From Cohnella sp. AR92 (GTDB taxonomy: Bacteria > Bacillota > Bacilli > Paenibacillales > Paenibacillaceae), in NCBI RefSeq assembly GCF_003990975.1, contig NZ_RZJR01000003.1, positions 310,001 to 374,000 of the forward strand: a DNA stretch of 64,000 bases, in the 5' to 3' direction. Positions within the stretch are counted from its first letter, which is position 1; each line of letters opens with the position of its first letter. The notes under the pieces are model-generated. The model had not been told where the DNA came from, made no database searches, and saw nothing but the letters and a program-made list of their open reading frames with translations. Of this stretch, positions 9,030 to 16,990 are shown one piece after another. The position numbers were made by a program, and so were the translations under genes.

Positions 9030-9953
9030 TTATTTGTCGGGCGAGAAGAAAGGCAGCTGAGGCAGAAGCTGGGTGGCGTAGAAACGGCTCTTCTGCTGCA
9101 GGAAATCTCCTTCGCGAACCGCGTCGGTTCGGGTCAGAAGATCGGCGACGGCGCCCGCCGTCTTCAGCTTCATCGTTGCCGCCTGTCCGGATGCCAGGAA
9201 GCCGTCGATCCGCGCGGTCAGATCCTGCGGCAGGAAGCTGCCGGTGAGCGATTGCTCCTGCAAATACTGCGCGGAGATCAGATTCCTCGAGATGAGAGGA
9301 AGCGTCTTCCACTTGGACAGCTCGATCTGCGTCTCGTATTGAGTATCATAAGGGACGGTCATATCCACCATCGAGGCCCACATCGCCATGGAATGGTAAT
9401 AATCGGTTTGTCCGTCAAGCGCCATCTTCACGGCTTCTTTGTAGAAGGCGTCTTTCTTGATTTGGCCGAGAAGAATGGAGCCGGTGCCTTCGTTCGCGCT
9501 GGAAGCGTAAGACGACAAGCTCGTCATATAGAGCTTCAAGCTCTTCAGGTAGTTATCCTGCGCCTCCTGCAGCAGCGGGGAGACGGGAGGGATATAGGCG
9601 ACTTTGGCGGAATCGTATTGATCGGACGCCAGCTTCACGAGCTCCTTTATCGAAGCCGAGCGGTCTGTCGATTCGACCGACAGCCACTTGTTTTCCGCGT
9701 TCTGCCATTCGTTCATGAATTCCCGATAAGGCAAAAATACGGTATGATAGAAGGACACCAGATCTTGAAGGGAGTAAGCGTTAGGAGAAGCAACCTTCTC
9801 CGCGGAGGCTGTCTTCGCATCCTGAGCTTGGCTCGATTCAGCTCGGTCGGTGCCGACCTTGACGCCGTAGAAGAATGCTCCGACCGCTACGACGAGCATA
9901 AAAAGAAATCCTAATACGAATAAAATATCGGTGCGAGCTAGGCGTTTGTCCAT
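9030..9953 (-). CDS. Membrane-anchored hypothetical protein
   Basis: I do not recognise the family. The 307-aa protein has a short basic N-terminus and one strong membrane helix (about residues 11-33), so most of it lies outside the cell. An Ala/Ser-rich linker follows (about 38-55), then a largely helical, polar domain with no cysteines and no obvious catalytic motif. There is no lipobox. It is a single gene on the minus strand between serA and the CPBP protease, with its own terminator. The long opposite-strand reading frame across it lacks any recognisable domain and is a shadow. Confidence 0.75.
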   Translation of the reverse strand: MDKRLARTDILFVLGFLFMLVVAVGAFFYGVKVGTDRAESSQAQDAKTASAEKVASPNAYSLQDLVSFYHTVFLPYREFMNEWQNAENKWLSVESTDRSASIKELVKLASDQYDSAKVAYIPPVSPLLQEAQDNYLKSLKLYMTSLSSYASSANEGTGSILLGQIKKDAFYKEAVKMALDGQTDYYHSMAMWASMVDMTVPYDTQYETQIELSKWKTLPLISRNLISAQYLQEQSLTGSFLPQDLTARIDGFLASGQAATMKLKTAGAVADLLTRTDAVREGDFLQQKSRFYATQLLPQLPFFSPDK

Positions 9954-10042
9954 CGGTAACTCCTCTTAACTGTCGTTTAGTAGGTTTAGGCTGAGATCAA
10001 CAGGCATTGCAACAAACAAATTCTTGAACGAACTGAGGGAAC

Positions 10043-10642
10043 ATGAAAAAATTCAACATCCGCAACGTCAAGGCGCGCCAGATGGAAATCGGGCAGCTGG
10101 ATGATCGGCTTCTGCTGATCAATTTGTATTTGACGCAACTGATTACTTTCATTATCGGCTTGTTATGGGTTATTTTTCAGGGCAGAAACGTGATAAATTT
10201 GTTTCGTTTGGACATTTCTGCGGATTTTCTTTATTGGGGCGCGGGTTTGGCCGCTTTAATCGTGCTGGTGGACCTCTCGATCTCCAGATGGGTTCCCGAG
10301 GAGGCGATGGATGACGGCGGCGTCAACGAAAAGATGTTCCGGAACCGTCCCCTATGGCACATCGCGCTGATCTGCCTGGTGGTGAGTATCTGCGAGGAGC
10401 TGTTGTTCCGCGGCGCGATCCAGCATTCGATCGGAGCCTATTGGACAAGCATCCTGTTCGCCGCGATTCATGTCCGGTACCTGCGGCACTGGATCCCGAC
10501 CGGGATGGTATTCGGCATCAGCTATTCGCTCGGATGGATCCAGGATCACACCGGAACGATATGGGCGCCTATCGTCGCGCACTTCATCTTTGACCTCATC
10601 ATGGGATTGATCATCCGCTACCGGAAGGAGTCAGAGCGATGA
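10043..10642 (+). CDS. CPBP family intramembrane metalloprotease
   Basis: This is a polytopic protein of the CPBP (Abi/Rce1) family of glutamate-type intramembrane proteases. The signature residues are present in order: EExxxR (E118, E119, R123), FxxxH-like segment ending at H143, and HxxxD (H180, D184). It has 199 aa with about five membrane helices. The substrate is unknown; members process peptides or shape membrane proteins. It overlaps the next gene by four bases, so the two are co-translated. Confidence 0.85.
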   Translation: MKKFNIRNVKARQMEIGQLDDRLLLINLYLTQLITFIIGLLWVIFQGRNVINLFRLDISADFLYWGAGLAALIVLVDLSISRWVPEEAMDDGGVNEKMFRNRPLWHIALICLVVSICEELLFRGAIQHSIGAYWTSILFAAIHVRYLRHWIPTGMVFGISYSLGWIQDHTGTIWAPIVAHFIFDLIMGLIIRYRKESER

Positions 10643-10947
10643 GTCAATCGGATCGATCGAATGCATGGGAACGTTACGTCGAAGCCAAACAGCTAGCATT
10701 CGCTGAAGAAACGGCCGCCAGCGAGCCGCAGACGATTGAGGAACTGGAGGAGGCCATCGCCAAGGCGGCGGAATCCTCGGGAATTCCGGAGACCGGCATG
10801 CCGCCTCGTTCGACGGTTCATCCGACGAGCAAGGGGGCCTGGAGCCGATGGTTCTATCGCGTTCTCGTCTTTATTTTCTTCTGCCTGGTAGCCGGCCTAA
10901 TCTGGTGGGGCAATCAGAACCACAGCGCCAATCTCGGCAATTCTTAA
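10639..10947 (+). CDS. Small membrane protein, hypothetical
   Basis: This 102-aa protein is not recognised. The first 70 residues are acidic and polar, with an E-rich helix around 25-45. One membrane helix lies near the C-terminus (about 77-93), which gives a tail-anchored topology with the polar part inside. It starts in the last codon of the CPBP protease gene, so the two probably work together, for example as protease and partner or substrate. That pairing is inference from the overlap only. Confidence 0.7.
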   Translation: MSQSDRSNAWERYVEAKQLAFAEETAASEPQTIEELEEAIAKAAESSGIPETGMPPRSTVHPTSKGAWSRWFYRVLVFIFFCLVAGLIWWGNQNHSANLGNS

Positions 10948-10954
10948 CAAAACG

Positions 10955-11014
10955 AACAGCCATGCCCGGCGGGGATGCAGCGAAGCATCCGCGCTTTGGG
11001 CATGGCTGTTTTTC
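10955..11014. terminator. Bidirectional terminator between convergent genes
   Basis: Perfect 13-bp arms at 10955-10967 and 10998-11010 enclose an inner 6-bp stem (GGATGC/GCATCC). T residues follow on the right and A residues precede on the left. It separates the 102-aa gene from the minus-strand deacetylase. Confidence 0.9.
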
Positions 11015-11024
11015 ACTTTGTCAT

Positions 11025-11903
11025 TCAAGGTTGGACCGAAGTATCGATCAAGGCCGGGTCGACGAAGGAATAGCCTTTGCTCTCGAGAGTACTAAGCAGG
11101 CTGTCGAGGGCTTCGCCCGTCCAAGGCAGCTCGTGCATCAGGATGTTGCTGCCCGAATGAAGCTGATCGGTTACGTTCTTGATGATGGCCGACGTCTTGT
11201 CTTTTATTTTGTCGCCCGTCATCTCCCAATCCAAGGAGCCGTCCGACCAGGTCATATAGAGGAGGCCGTGTTCCTTCGCGATTCGATGGGTATCGTCGTT
11301 GCCCGAGGCGTGGGGAGGACGGAAGAAGACCGGCTCGGAGCCCGTCAGCTCCTTGACCAGATTCTGAACGTCCCCGATCTGCTTCTCGATCGTCTCCGCG
11401 GATTCCTTGCCCAGCTTGATATGATCCCAGGAATGATTGCCAATCGTTTGCCCGCGCTCGACGAGTGCTTTCAACAGCTCCGGATGCTCCTTGACCCTGT
11501 AGCCGTTAACGAAAAAGATGGCCTTCGCGTTGTGCTTGTCCAACGTGTCGAGAATGGGAGTAAGCGTCGCTTCGTCCTTCGGTCCGTCATCGAAGGTAAG
11601 CAAGACCACCTTGCGGTCCGTCTTCTCCTTGTCGATCGGAACGATGTCGTAATTCTTGTTCATCTGATACAGGGGAACGGTCGGATCCGTCGCCGCGTGA
11701 ACGAATTCCGCGGATGCGGAAGGCTCGGGAGTCGAGATTGGCTGCGTCGAAGCCTCCGCGGAGGCGGCGGGCGACGAAGCGCGCGTTTCAAGCGCGGCGC
11801 TGGTTGCGGTCGGCTCCGGAGCGGCTTGGTTGTCGGACGAGCCGCAAGCGGAGAGAGACAATAGGAAAAGGGGAACGGCGGCTGCTGCGGCAAAGCGGTT
11901 CAT
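11025..11903 (-). CDS. Polysaccharide deacetylase lipoprotein (NodB family)
   Basis: This is a secreted carbohydrate esterase 4 type deacetylase, likely acting on peptidoglycan or another N-acetylated wall polymer. It has a lipoprotein signal with lipobox LSAC at about residue 20. A low-complexity Ser/Ala/Pro linker runs to about 75, then the NodB domain. Motif 1 is TFDDGP (metal-binding DD), motif 2 is HSWDH (two metal His) and motif 3 is RPPHA, where the usual RPPYG ending is changed. The DGSLDW segment gives motif 4. It has 292 aa and an ATG start after AAGGAG. The CE4 call is firm; the substrate is not known. Confidence 0.9.
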   Translation of the reverse strand: MNRFAAAAAVPLFLLSLSACGSSDNQAAPEPTATSAALETRASSPAASAEASTQPISTPEPSASAEFVHAATDPTVPLYQMNKNYDIVPIDKEKTDRKVVLLTFDDGPKDEATLTPILDTLDKHNAKAIFFVNGYRVKEHPELLKALVERGQTIGNHSWDHIKLGKESAETIEKQIGDVQNLVKELTGSEPVFFRPPHASGNDDTHRIAKEHGLLYMTWSDGSLDWEMTGDKIKDKTSAIIKNVTDQLHSGSNILMHELPWTGEALDSLLSTLESKGYSFVDPALIDTSVQP

Positions 11904-12088
11904 GGCATCTGGCTCCTTAGGCGATTAGTAAGTAGGCTCACGCTATTTGATCATAGCATATCCAATTCTTCGGAACACTGGGGCGTCTTCCTTAATTTGT
12001 TGGGGGATGATCGGCGGGCAGGAGGCCAAACTATTCCGTGAAGGAACAAAGGATATTGATCAGAGCCGAAGGGGCAGGAGGCGATGGG

Positions 12089-12490
12089 ATGAAGACAACG
12101 ACTTTCCTGATGGGCGCGATGGCGGGTGCCGCGCTCGTCTTGTTTGCCCGGCGCAACCGAATGGTTAGCGCTGCGGCCGGCATGGTCGGCCAGCAGATGC
12201 GAAACCGGTGGAGCGGAATGAAGGAAGACGCCGTCGGCAAAATGGTGAACATGAGGTTCGGCGGAAGAGACCACAACAGAGACCAAGGCAAAGACCACGG
12301 CGGTTCGATCCGCGGGGATGCCCATTCCGGCAGCCGCCGCAGCGAGAACCGAACGTCCGGCGCCTCCGTTCAATCCTCGGACCATACGGCGAACGGGATG
12401 TCCGACGTCGTACGTCTGGCATCGGATGACCCGAGCGTGAAGCATGCCATCAATGAGATTCTCGAGCAGAGCGGCGAGCACCGAATTTGA
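12089..12490 (+). CDS. Hypothetical protein with N-terminal membrane helix
   Basis: The start is the ATG at 12089, preceded by AGGAGG eight bases away. A frame open from 12038 has no ribosome site and is not used. The 133-aa product begins with a glycine/alanine-rich hydrophobic segment (about 5-20). A polar, basic and low-complexity middle follows (about 50-95), then an acidic C-terminus. The general look is like small YtxH-type membrane-associated proteins, but no family signature is clear. Confidence 0.6.
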   Translation: MKTTTFLMGAMAGAALVLFARRNRMVSAAAGMVGQQMRNRWSGMKEDAVGKMVNMRFGGRDHNRDQGKDHGGSIRGDAHSGSRRSENRTSGASVQSSDHTANGMSDVVRLASDDPSVKHAINEILEQSGEHRI

Positions 12491-12511
12491 TGGATGGGCC
12501 TAACGAAGGGG

Positions 12512-12562
12512 AAAATCGGCACCTGCAGCTTCCGCTTGGGAAGACGGGTGCCGATTTTTTCA
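12512..12562 (+). terminator. Intrinsic terminator before mecA
   Basis: Twelve-bp arms at 12512-12523 and 12547-12558 are followed by a T run. Confidence 0.85.
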
Positions 12563-12694
12563 TTTCGTTGGTTTTCCCTAGTGCATTTCATATGGAGAAA
12601 TGATAAAATGCTGTAAAAGCAAAAATCACTCACAAATTATATGCCACGTCATACGCTGTTATCACCCATCGTGTGCAGAAGGGAGGATCCTGTC

Positions 12695-13297
12695 ATGAGG
12701 ATGGAGCGGCTTAGCCAAGACAAGATTAGGATTTTCCTTACCTTTGACGATTTGACGGAACGCGGAATACAGAAGGAAGACATGTGGCGGGAGATTCCGA
12801 AGGTTCACGAGCTGTTTAGCGAGATGATGGATCAAGCATACAGCGAGCTTGGATTTGACGCTTCGGGACCGCTGGCCGTAGAAGTGTTCGCGATGCCTGC
12901 GCAAGGAATGGTCGTCATTGTCACTAGAGGCAAGCTGGATAAAGACCCCGAATCGTCCTCCGAGGACGAGCTGGATGAAGAAGTGTACGAAATGGAAGTT
13001 ACGCTCGAACAGAGCGAAGCCATCATATATCGTTTTCGAGATATCGAAGACGCCATCGGCGCAGCCAAGATGCTCAGCAGCCATCTGACCGAAGAGGGAA
13101 GAATGTACCGCTACCAGAATCAATGGATTCTCTGCTTCGATCCTGCCGGGCTTGAGAACAGCAGCTATCATGCGTTGATCGCCGTGCTTGCGGAGTACGG
13201 GGAAGCGACTTCGGTCACGCCGGCCGTTCTCGAAGAGTACGGCAAGCTGATCATCGCGTCGAACGCGGTCAAGGTGCTCTCGGAGAGCTTCTCCTAA
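12695..13297 (+). CDS. mecA: Adaptor protein MecA
   Basis: MecA is the adaptor that delivers substrates such as ComK to the ClpC/ClpP protease. The N-terminus matches MecA closely (MRMERLSQDKIRIFLTFDDL, then the segment ending ...EDMWREIPKVHELF). An acidic linker lies around residues 85-105 and the C-terminal ClpC-binding domain follows. I use the ATG at 12695, after GGGAGG; a longer frame from 12641 lacks a ribosome site and has no family similarity. It has 200 aa, close to Bacillus MecA (about 218). It is a single gene between two terminators. Confidence 0.92.
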   Translation: MRMERLSQDKIRIFLTFDDLTERGIQKEDMWREIPKVHELFSEMMDQAYSELGFDASGPLAVEVFAMPAQGMVVIVTRGKLDKDPESSSEDELDEEVYEMEVTLEQSEAIIYRFRDIEDAIGAAKMLSSHLTEEGRMYRYQNQWILCFDPAGLENSSYHALIAVLAEYGEATSVTPAVLEEYGKLIIASNAVKVLSESFS

Positions 13298-13339
13298 TCG
13301 AATGGACCAAGCGAAGGACGCCGAATAAAGTCAACAGAG

Positions 13340-13392
13340 AACGAACAGATCGCAAGCGAGAGGTCTCGCTGAATGCGATATGTTCGTTTTTT
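13340..13392 (+). terminator. Intrinsic terminator after mecA
   Basis: Outer arms 13340-13347 and 13381-13388 pair (AACGAACA), with further pairing inside (CGCA/TGCG and AGCGAG/CTCGCT), followed by a T6 run. Confidence 0.85.
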
Positions 13393-13486
13393 GTTCATTT
13401 AATGTTCGAAGGAACTTGATTCCAAGGGGTGCCGCGAGAGCCGAGCCGATGTATAATGGGGAATGAGAAAGGAGGAGAGGCGCAGG

Positions 13487-14182
13487 GTGCTACTCTTTTC
13501 AGTGCTCGCAGCGGCTATCGCTCCTGGGATCGCGTTGCTTGCCTATTTCTATTGGAAAGACCGATACGATGCCGAACCGCTTCATGTCGTCATAAAGCTG
13601 TTCCTGGCCGGCGTATTGATCGTGCTTCCCGTCATGGTCATTCAGCACGGCCTGCTTCTGTGGCTGGGGGATTCGCCCGTTGCGTTCTCCTTCATTACGT
13701 CCGCGGGTGTCGAGGAGTTCTTTAAGTGGTTCGTGCTGTTCCACATCATATACAACCATACGGAATTCGACGAGCCGTACGACGGTATCGTCTACGCGAC
13801 CGCGATATCGCTAGGCTTCGCGACGATCGAGAACGTCATGTACGCTTTCACCGATCAGGTTACCTTCGGCATGCTGCTCGCCAGAGCGCTGCTTCCGGTA
13901 TCCGGCCATGCGCTGTTCGGAGTGTACATGGGCTATTCCTTAGGACGAGCCAAATTCTCGACTGGACGAGCGGTGAAGCTTCATCTGGCGCTCTCGCTGC
14001 TGACGCCGCTGTTCGCGCACGGCGTCTTCGATTACTTGATGCAGACGATTCCGTCCAATTGGCTTTGGATCTTCGTGCCGTTCATGGTTTTGCTCTGGCT
14101 CCGGGGAATTCGCAGCGTTAACCGCGCGAATGCCCGTTCCCCGTTCCGCTGGGTCAAACGCGAGGAAGAGGTTAAATTCTGA
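13487..14182 (+). CDS. prsW: Intramembrane protease PrsW
   Basis: PrsW is a membrane-embedded glutamic protease. In Bacillus subtilis it makes the first cut in anti-sigma factor RsiW. The key acidic pair is in GVEEFFKW, followed by the conserved DGIVYATAISLGFATIENV region and an SGHALFG segment. It has 231 aa from the start used here. A frame open from ATG 13463 is less likely: a -10-like TATAAT lies at 13452-13457, so 13463 would be about the first base of the mRNA. By contrast, the GTG at 13487 has AGGAGGAG nine bases upstream and fits the family N-terminus. An ECF sigma/anti-sigma pair lies at 56-57 kb. Confidence 0.9.
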   Translation: MLLFSVLAAAIAPGIALLAYFYWKDRYDAEPLHVVIKLFLAGVLIVLPVMVIQHGLLLWLGDSPVAFSFITSAGVEEFFKWFVLFHIIYNHTEFDEPYDGIVYATAISLGFATIENVMYAFTDQVTFGMLLARALLPVSGHALFGVYMGYSLGRAKFSTGRAVKLHLALSLLTPLFAHGVFDYLMQTIPSNWLWIFVPFMVLLWLRGIRSVNRANARSPFRWVKREEEVKF

Positions 14183-14255
14183 CAATCGCGCCTATACTTC
14201 CAAGTAGAGCCGCCTCTCGCCGAGCGCGAAGCGGACAAAGGCTGGAGGGAAGGAC

Positions 14256-14411
14256 ATGACGGCGACAAGGGTAAAAGTCACGATACGCTGCAACTCGTGC
14301 GGCGAGAAGTTTGTCCTGAGAGGACGAAGGGATCGCGGCCGTATCGATACCGGCTTCAAGATGTGCATCTGCAGCAACGTGGAAGATTTCGCAATCGAAG
14401 AGATGGCATAG
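14256..14411 (+). CDS. Small zinc-ribbon protein (51 aa)
   Basis: The ATG at 14256 follows GGAGGGAAGG. The product carries CNSC at residues 12-15 and CIC at 37-39, four cysteines set as one zinc site, with a basic loop RGRRDRGR between. It is too short for most gene tables. It stands where sleB lies in Bacillus subtilis (between prsW and ypeB), but it is not related to SleB. A role in nucleic-acid or protein binding would fit but is not shown. Confidence 0.7.
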   Translation: MTATRVKVTIRCNSCGEKFVLRGRRDRGRIDTGFKMCICSNVEDFAIEEMA

Positions 14412-14492
14412 GCAATTGCTTGAATAAAGTCGGCTTCCTCTTCCCACACTAACGCCGAACGGCAGTATGGGAATGAAAGGGGTCGGCTTTTC

Positions 14493-15854
14493 ATGTATGC
14501 GCGTCTAAGCTCAATTCTTTTTCCAATCGCAGCGATCTTCCTGATCGGATCCTTGATCTGGGGCTATCAGGAACATCAGGAGAAAAATTCGATTCTGATC
14601 AAGGCGGAGAATCAATATCAACGAGCGTTCCACGACCTGACGAACCATATGACCAGGCTTCAGGACGAGCTCGGTCAGACGCTTGCGGTCAATTCCGTCT
14701 CCCAAGCCGCCCAGCGTAAAGGGCTGGTCAAGGTCTGGAGACTGACCAGCGAGGCCCAGAACGAGGTTAACCAGCTTCCGCTTGCGCTTCTCCCGTTTAA
14801 CCAAGCGAGCGATTTTCTCTCCCGGATCTCGGACTTCGCTTACGCGACGTCGGTTCGGGATCTGACGAAGCAGCCGCTTAGCGACGACGAAGTGAAGACG
14901 ATGAAGTCGCTTTATACGAAGGCGGCGGACATCAACAAGGATCTCGGCAAGGTGGAAGACGCGGTACTCTCCGACCATCTCCGCTGGATGGACGTGGAAG
15001 TGGCGATGGCAAGCAAGAACGAGCCGGGAGGCAACACGATTATCGACGGCTTCAAGGCGGTCGACAAGAAGATCGGCTCCTATCCGGAGAACGATTGGGG
15101 TCCGTCCTCCATGTCGACGAAGAGCGCAAAATCCGTTCGGATGCTGTCCGGCGCCAACGTGTCCGAGAGCGAAGTGAAGCAGAAGGCGCTGGCCTTCCTC
15201 GGAACGCGTTCGTTCTCCGGCGGTTCGGAGGTGAACGTTACCGAGAACGGAGCGAAGACGGAGATGCCGGTCTACACGGTCACGGTCAATAGCAAGAACG
15301 GAGATCGGATCCAGATGGATTACACCCGCAAGGGCGGGGAGCTGCTCTGGTTCATGAATACGCGAGTCGTCAAGGACCGCAAGCTGGACGTGGCCGCCAC
15401 GAAGGACAAAGCATCTCAGTTCCTGATTCGGCACGGCTACAGAGACATGACCCCGGTGACCTACGATCAATACGATCACGTGTCGGTATTTACGTTCGTC
15501 AAGCAGCAGGATAACGTCAAGATCTACCCGGACAAAGTAACCGTACGAATCGCCATGGACAACGGCGAAGCGGTCGGGCTTCAGGCGAAGGACCATGTCT
15601 TCGCGGACAAGACGGTCAAGGTAGAGAAACCGAAAATCAGCAAGCAAGAGGCCGAGAAAGTGCTAAATCCGAATTTCAAGGTTCAAGGCTATAGCCTCTC
15701 TCTCATCGAGAACGAACAGAGGAAAACGGTGCTTTGCCACGAGTTTCTCGGCAAGATCAACGACTCCCGCTATCGGATGTATATTAATGCCGATAACGGC
15801 ATCGAGGAGACGATCGAGAAGATTCCCGAGACGTCCAAGGCTCTGCTGCAGTAA
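14493..15854 (+). CDS. ypeB: Germination protein YpeB
   Basis: YpeB is a spore inner-membrane protein needed to localise and stabilise the cortex-lytic enzyme SleB. One N-terminal membrane helix (about 8-25) is followed by a helical YpeB N-domain. Three PepSY-like repeats then make up the C-terminal half (about 225-450, with segments such as VSESEVKQKALAFLG and ISKQEAEKVL). At 453 aa the length is typical. The start follows a GAAAGGGG site. The expected partner sleB is not next to it. Confidence 0.93.
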   Translation: MYARLSSILFPIAAIFLIGSLIWGYQEHQEKNSILIKAENQYQRAFHDLTNHMTRLQDELGQTLAVNSVSQAAQRKGLVKVWRLTSEAQNEVNQLPLALLPFNQASDFLSRISDFAYATSVRDLTKQPLSDDEVKTMKSLYTKAADINKDLGKVEDAVLSDHLRWMDVEVAMASKNEPGGNTIIDGFKAVDKKIGSYPENDWGPSSMSTKSAKSVRMLSGANVSESEVKQKALAFLGTRSFSGGSEVNVTENGAKTEMPVYTVTVNSKNGDRIQMDYTRKGGELLWFMNTRVVKDRKLDVAATKDKASQFLIRHGYRDMTPVTYDQYDHVSVFTFVKQQDNVKIYPDKVTVRIAMDNGEAVGLQAKDHVFADKTVKVEKPKISKQEAEKVLNPNFKVQGYSLSLIENEQRKTVLCHEFLGKINDSRYRMYINADNGIEETIEKIPETSKALLQ

Positions 15855-15872
15855 GTGCGTAAGATCAGTATA

Positions 15873-15911
15873 GCTGCCTCCAGCGCCGGGTACGGCAGGA
15901 GGCGGCTTTTT
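15873..15911 (+). terminator. Intrinsic terminator after ypeB
   Basis: Nine-bp arms at 15873-15881 and 15898-15906 (one G-U pair) are followed by TTTTTC. Confidence 0.8.
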
Positions 15912-16010
15912 CTTCAACAGGTTATGCCTAACTTCTTCTTCGCATGGTATAATTGGACAAAAACAGTGCGGTTTCGCACTGAATATGCCGCGCGAGTTGG
16001 AGGGTTCAGG

Positions 16011-16664
16011 TTGCTTCCTAAAGTAAATCAGACCATGTTCTTACAATTAGACAGCGAAGTTGGCCAGGAGCAGGCGCCCACCTACCGGTCCCGGATCGCG
16101 GATCAGAACGCGGAGTCGATCTTTATTGAGATTCCCATGGACGAACAAACCAAGCGTTACTATCGAACCCAGACGGGCGAGAAGCTGATCGCTTATTATT
16201 ACACGGCGGACGGGGTCAAGCATCAGTTCTCCACGGTGGTCAAGGGCCACGTCAAAGATGCCGTTACGCTAGTCGAGATCCGAATGCCGCTTCCGGAAGA
16301 GATCTCAAAGGAACAACGTCGCAGCTTTCTTCGCGTGGAGACTCAGTTGGAGCTGGCGGTTCGGATCGGAGAGAAAGTGCGTTTCGTCGCGTTAACGGAA
16401 GATGTCGGAGGCGGCGGAGTCTCGTTCCGGTGCGAGCGCAAATGGCCGGTCACCCGGGGAATGAAGCTGAACTGCTGGCTGCTTGTTCCTTACCGGACCA
16501 ACAACGTGACGCACGCCCAGTTCGTCGGGGAGGTCGTCAGGGTCGCGGAAGCCGAGCCCAAGCATTATATCGTCATGATGAAATTCAATGAGATCCAGGA
16601 CGCCGAACAGCAGAAAATCATCCGATACTGCTTCGAGCGTCAACTTGATATGCGTAGGGATTGA
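16011..16664 (+). CDS. ypfA: PilZ-domain flagellar brake protein (YpfA/YcgR-like)
   Basis: This protein binds cyclic di-GMP and slows flagellar rotation in its family. The N-terminal YcgR-like domain (about 1-95) is followed by a PilZ domain (about 98-215). The c-di-GMP-binding RxxxR motif is seen in EQRRSFLR, and the second motif (D/NxSxxG) is in the DVGGGG segment. I place the start at TTG 16011 after TTGGAGGG. The frame open from 15855 crosses the ypeB terminator and is rejected. It has 217 aa. Position between ypeB and cmk matches ypfA of Bacillus subtilis. Confidence 0.88.
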   Translation: MLPKVNQTMFLQLDSEVGQEQAPTYRSRIADQNAESIFIEIPMDEQTKRYYRTQTGEKLIAYYYTADGVKHQFSTVVKGHVKDAVTLVEIRMPLPEEISKEQRRSFLRVETQLELAVRIGEKVRFVALTEDVGGGGVSFRCERKWPVTRGMKLNCWLLVPYRTNNVTHAQFVGEVVRVAEAEPKHYIVMMKFNEIQDAEQQKIIRYCFERQLDMRRD

Positions 16665-16669
16665 TAAAT

Positions 16670-16873
16670 GTGAAGAACCGTACCGACTCCGCGGATTGGA
16701 CGGACAGACGGCTTCGGCAAGCGGAGCGCTGGCTCGTCAAAGCCGCGGCCCTGCTGGCGATTCTGCTCGTTGTCGCTCAGATCGCGCTGCATATCCCAAC
16801 CGTTAGACATCTTCTGACGAACACGGATGAATGGGAAGGAATCCCGTATGATTCGAGTTTTACGGCCCGCTGA
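16670..16873 (+). CDS. Small membrane protein YpfB-like (DUF5359)
   Basis: A 67-aa protein with a basic N-terminus and one membrane helix (about 25-42). The GTG start at 16670 has GGGA nine bases upstream; a TTG at 16661 overlaps the ypfA stop and is the alternative. Its place between ypfA and cmk matches ypfB of Bacillus subtilis. The function of that family is unknown. Confidence 0.7.
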   Translation: MKNRTDSADWTDRRLRQAERWLVKAAALLAILLVVAQIALHIPTVRHLLTNTDEWEGIPYDSSFTAR

Positions 16874-16885
16874 TTCGGCTTGTTT

Positions 16886-16915
16886 TTGCATTCCCGGGGC
16901 GGGCTGTGGTATAAT
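16886..16915 (+). promoter_or_regulatory. Putative sigma-A promoter upstream of cmk
   Basis: TTGCAT at 16886-16891 and TATAAT at 16910-16915 are separated by 18 bases. The predicted first base lies only about seven bases before the hairpin at 16929. Confidence 0.55.
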
Positions 16916-16928
16916 TTTCTCATCCGCA

Positions 16929-16953
16929 GCAGGCAGCGCCTGCCTGCTTTTTT
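16929..16953 (+). terminator. Hairpin terminator or attenuator in the cmk leader
   Basis: A perfect 8-bp stem GCAGGCAG/CTGCCTGC with a 3-base loop is followed by six T residues. It lies between the promoter-like sequence at 16886-16915 and cmk. It may end the ypfAB transcript or attenuate the cmk transcript. Confidence 0.75.
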
Positions 16954-16990
16954 CTTAACGGTAGTTGATTAGGAGGCTCTTTTCATACAG

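Noticed and set aside
8991..9914. 307-codon + strand frame opposite the hypothetical gene
   Set aside because: It has no recognisable domain, an Arg/His-rich composition typical of antisense frames and no ribosome site. The minus-strand frame has a clean signal anchor and linker.
15855..16010. N-terminal extension of the PilZ protein from GTG 15855
   Set aside because: It would run through the ypeB terminator; TTG 16011 has a good ribosome site and fits the family length.
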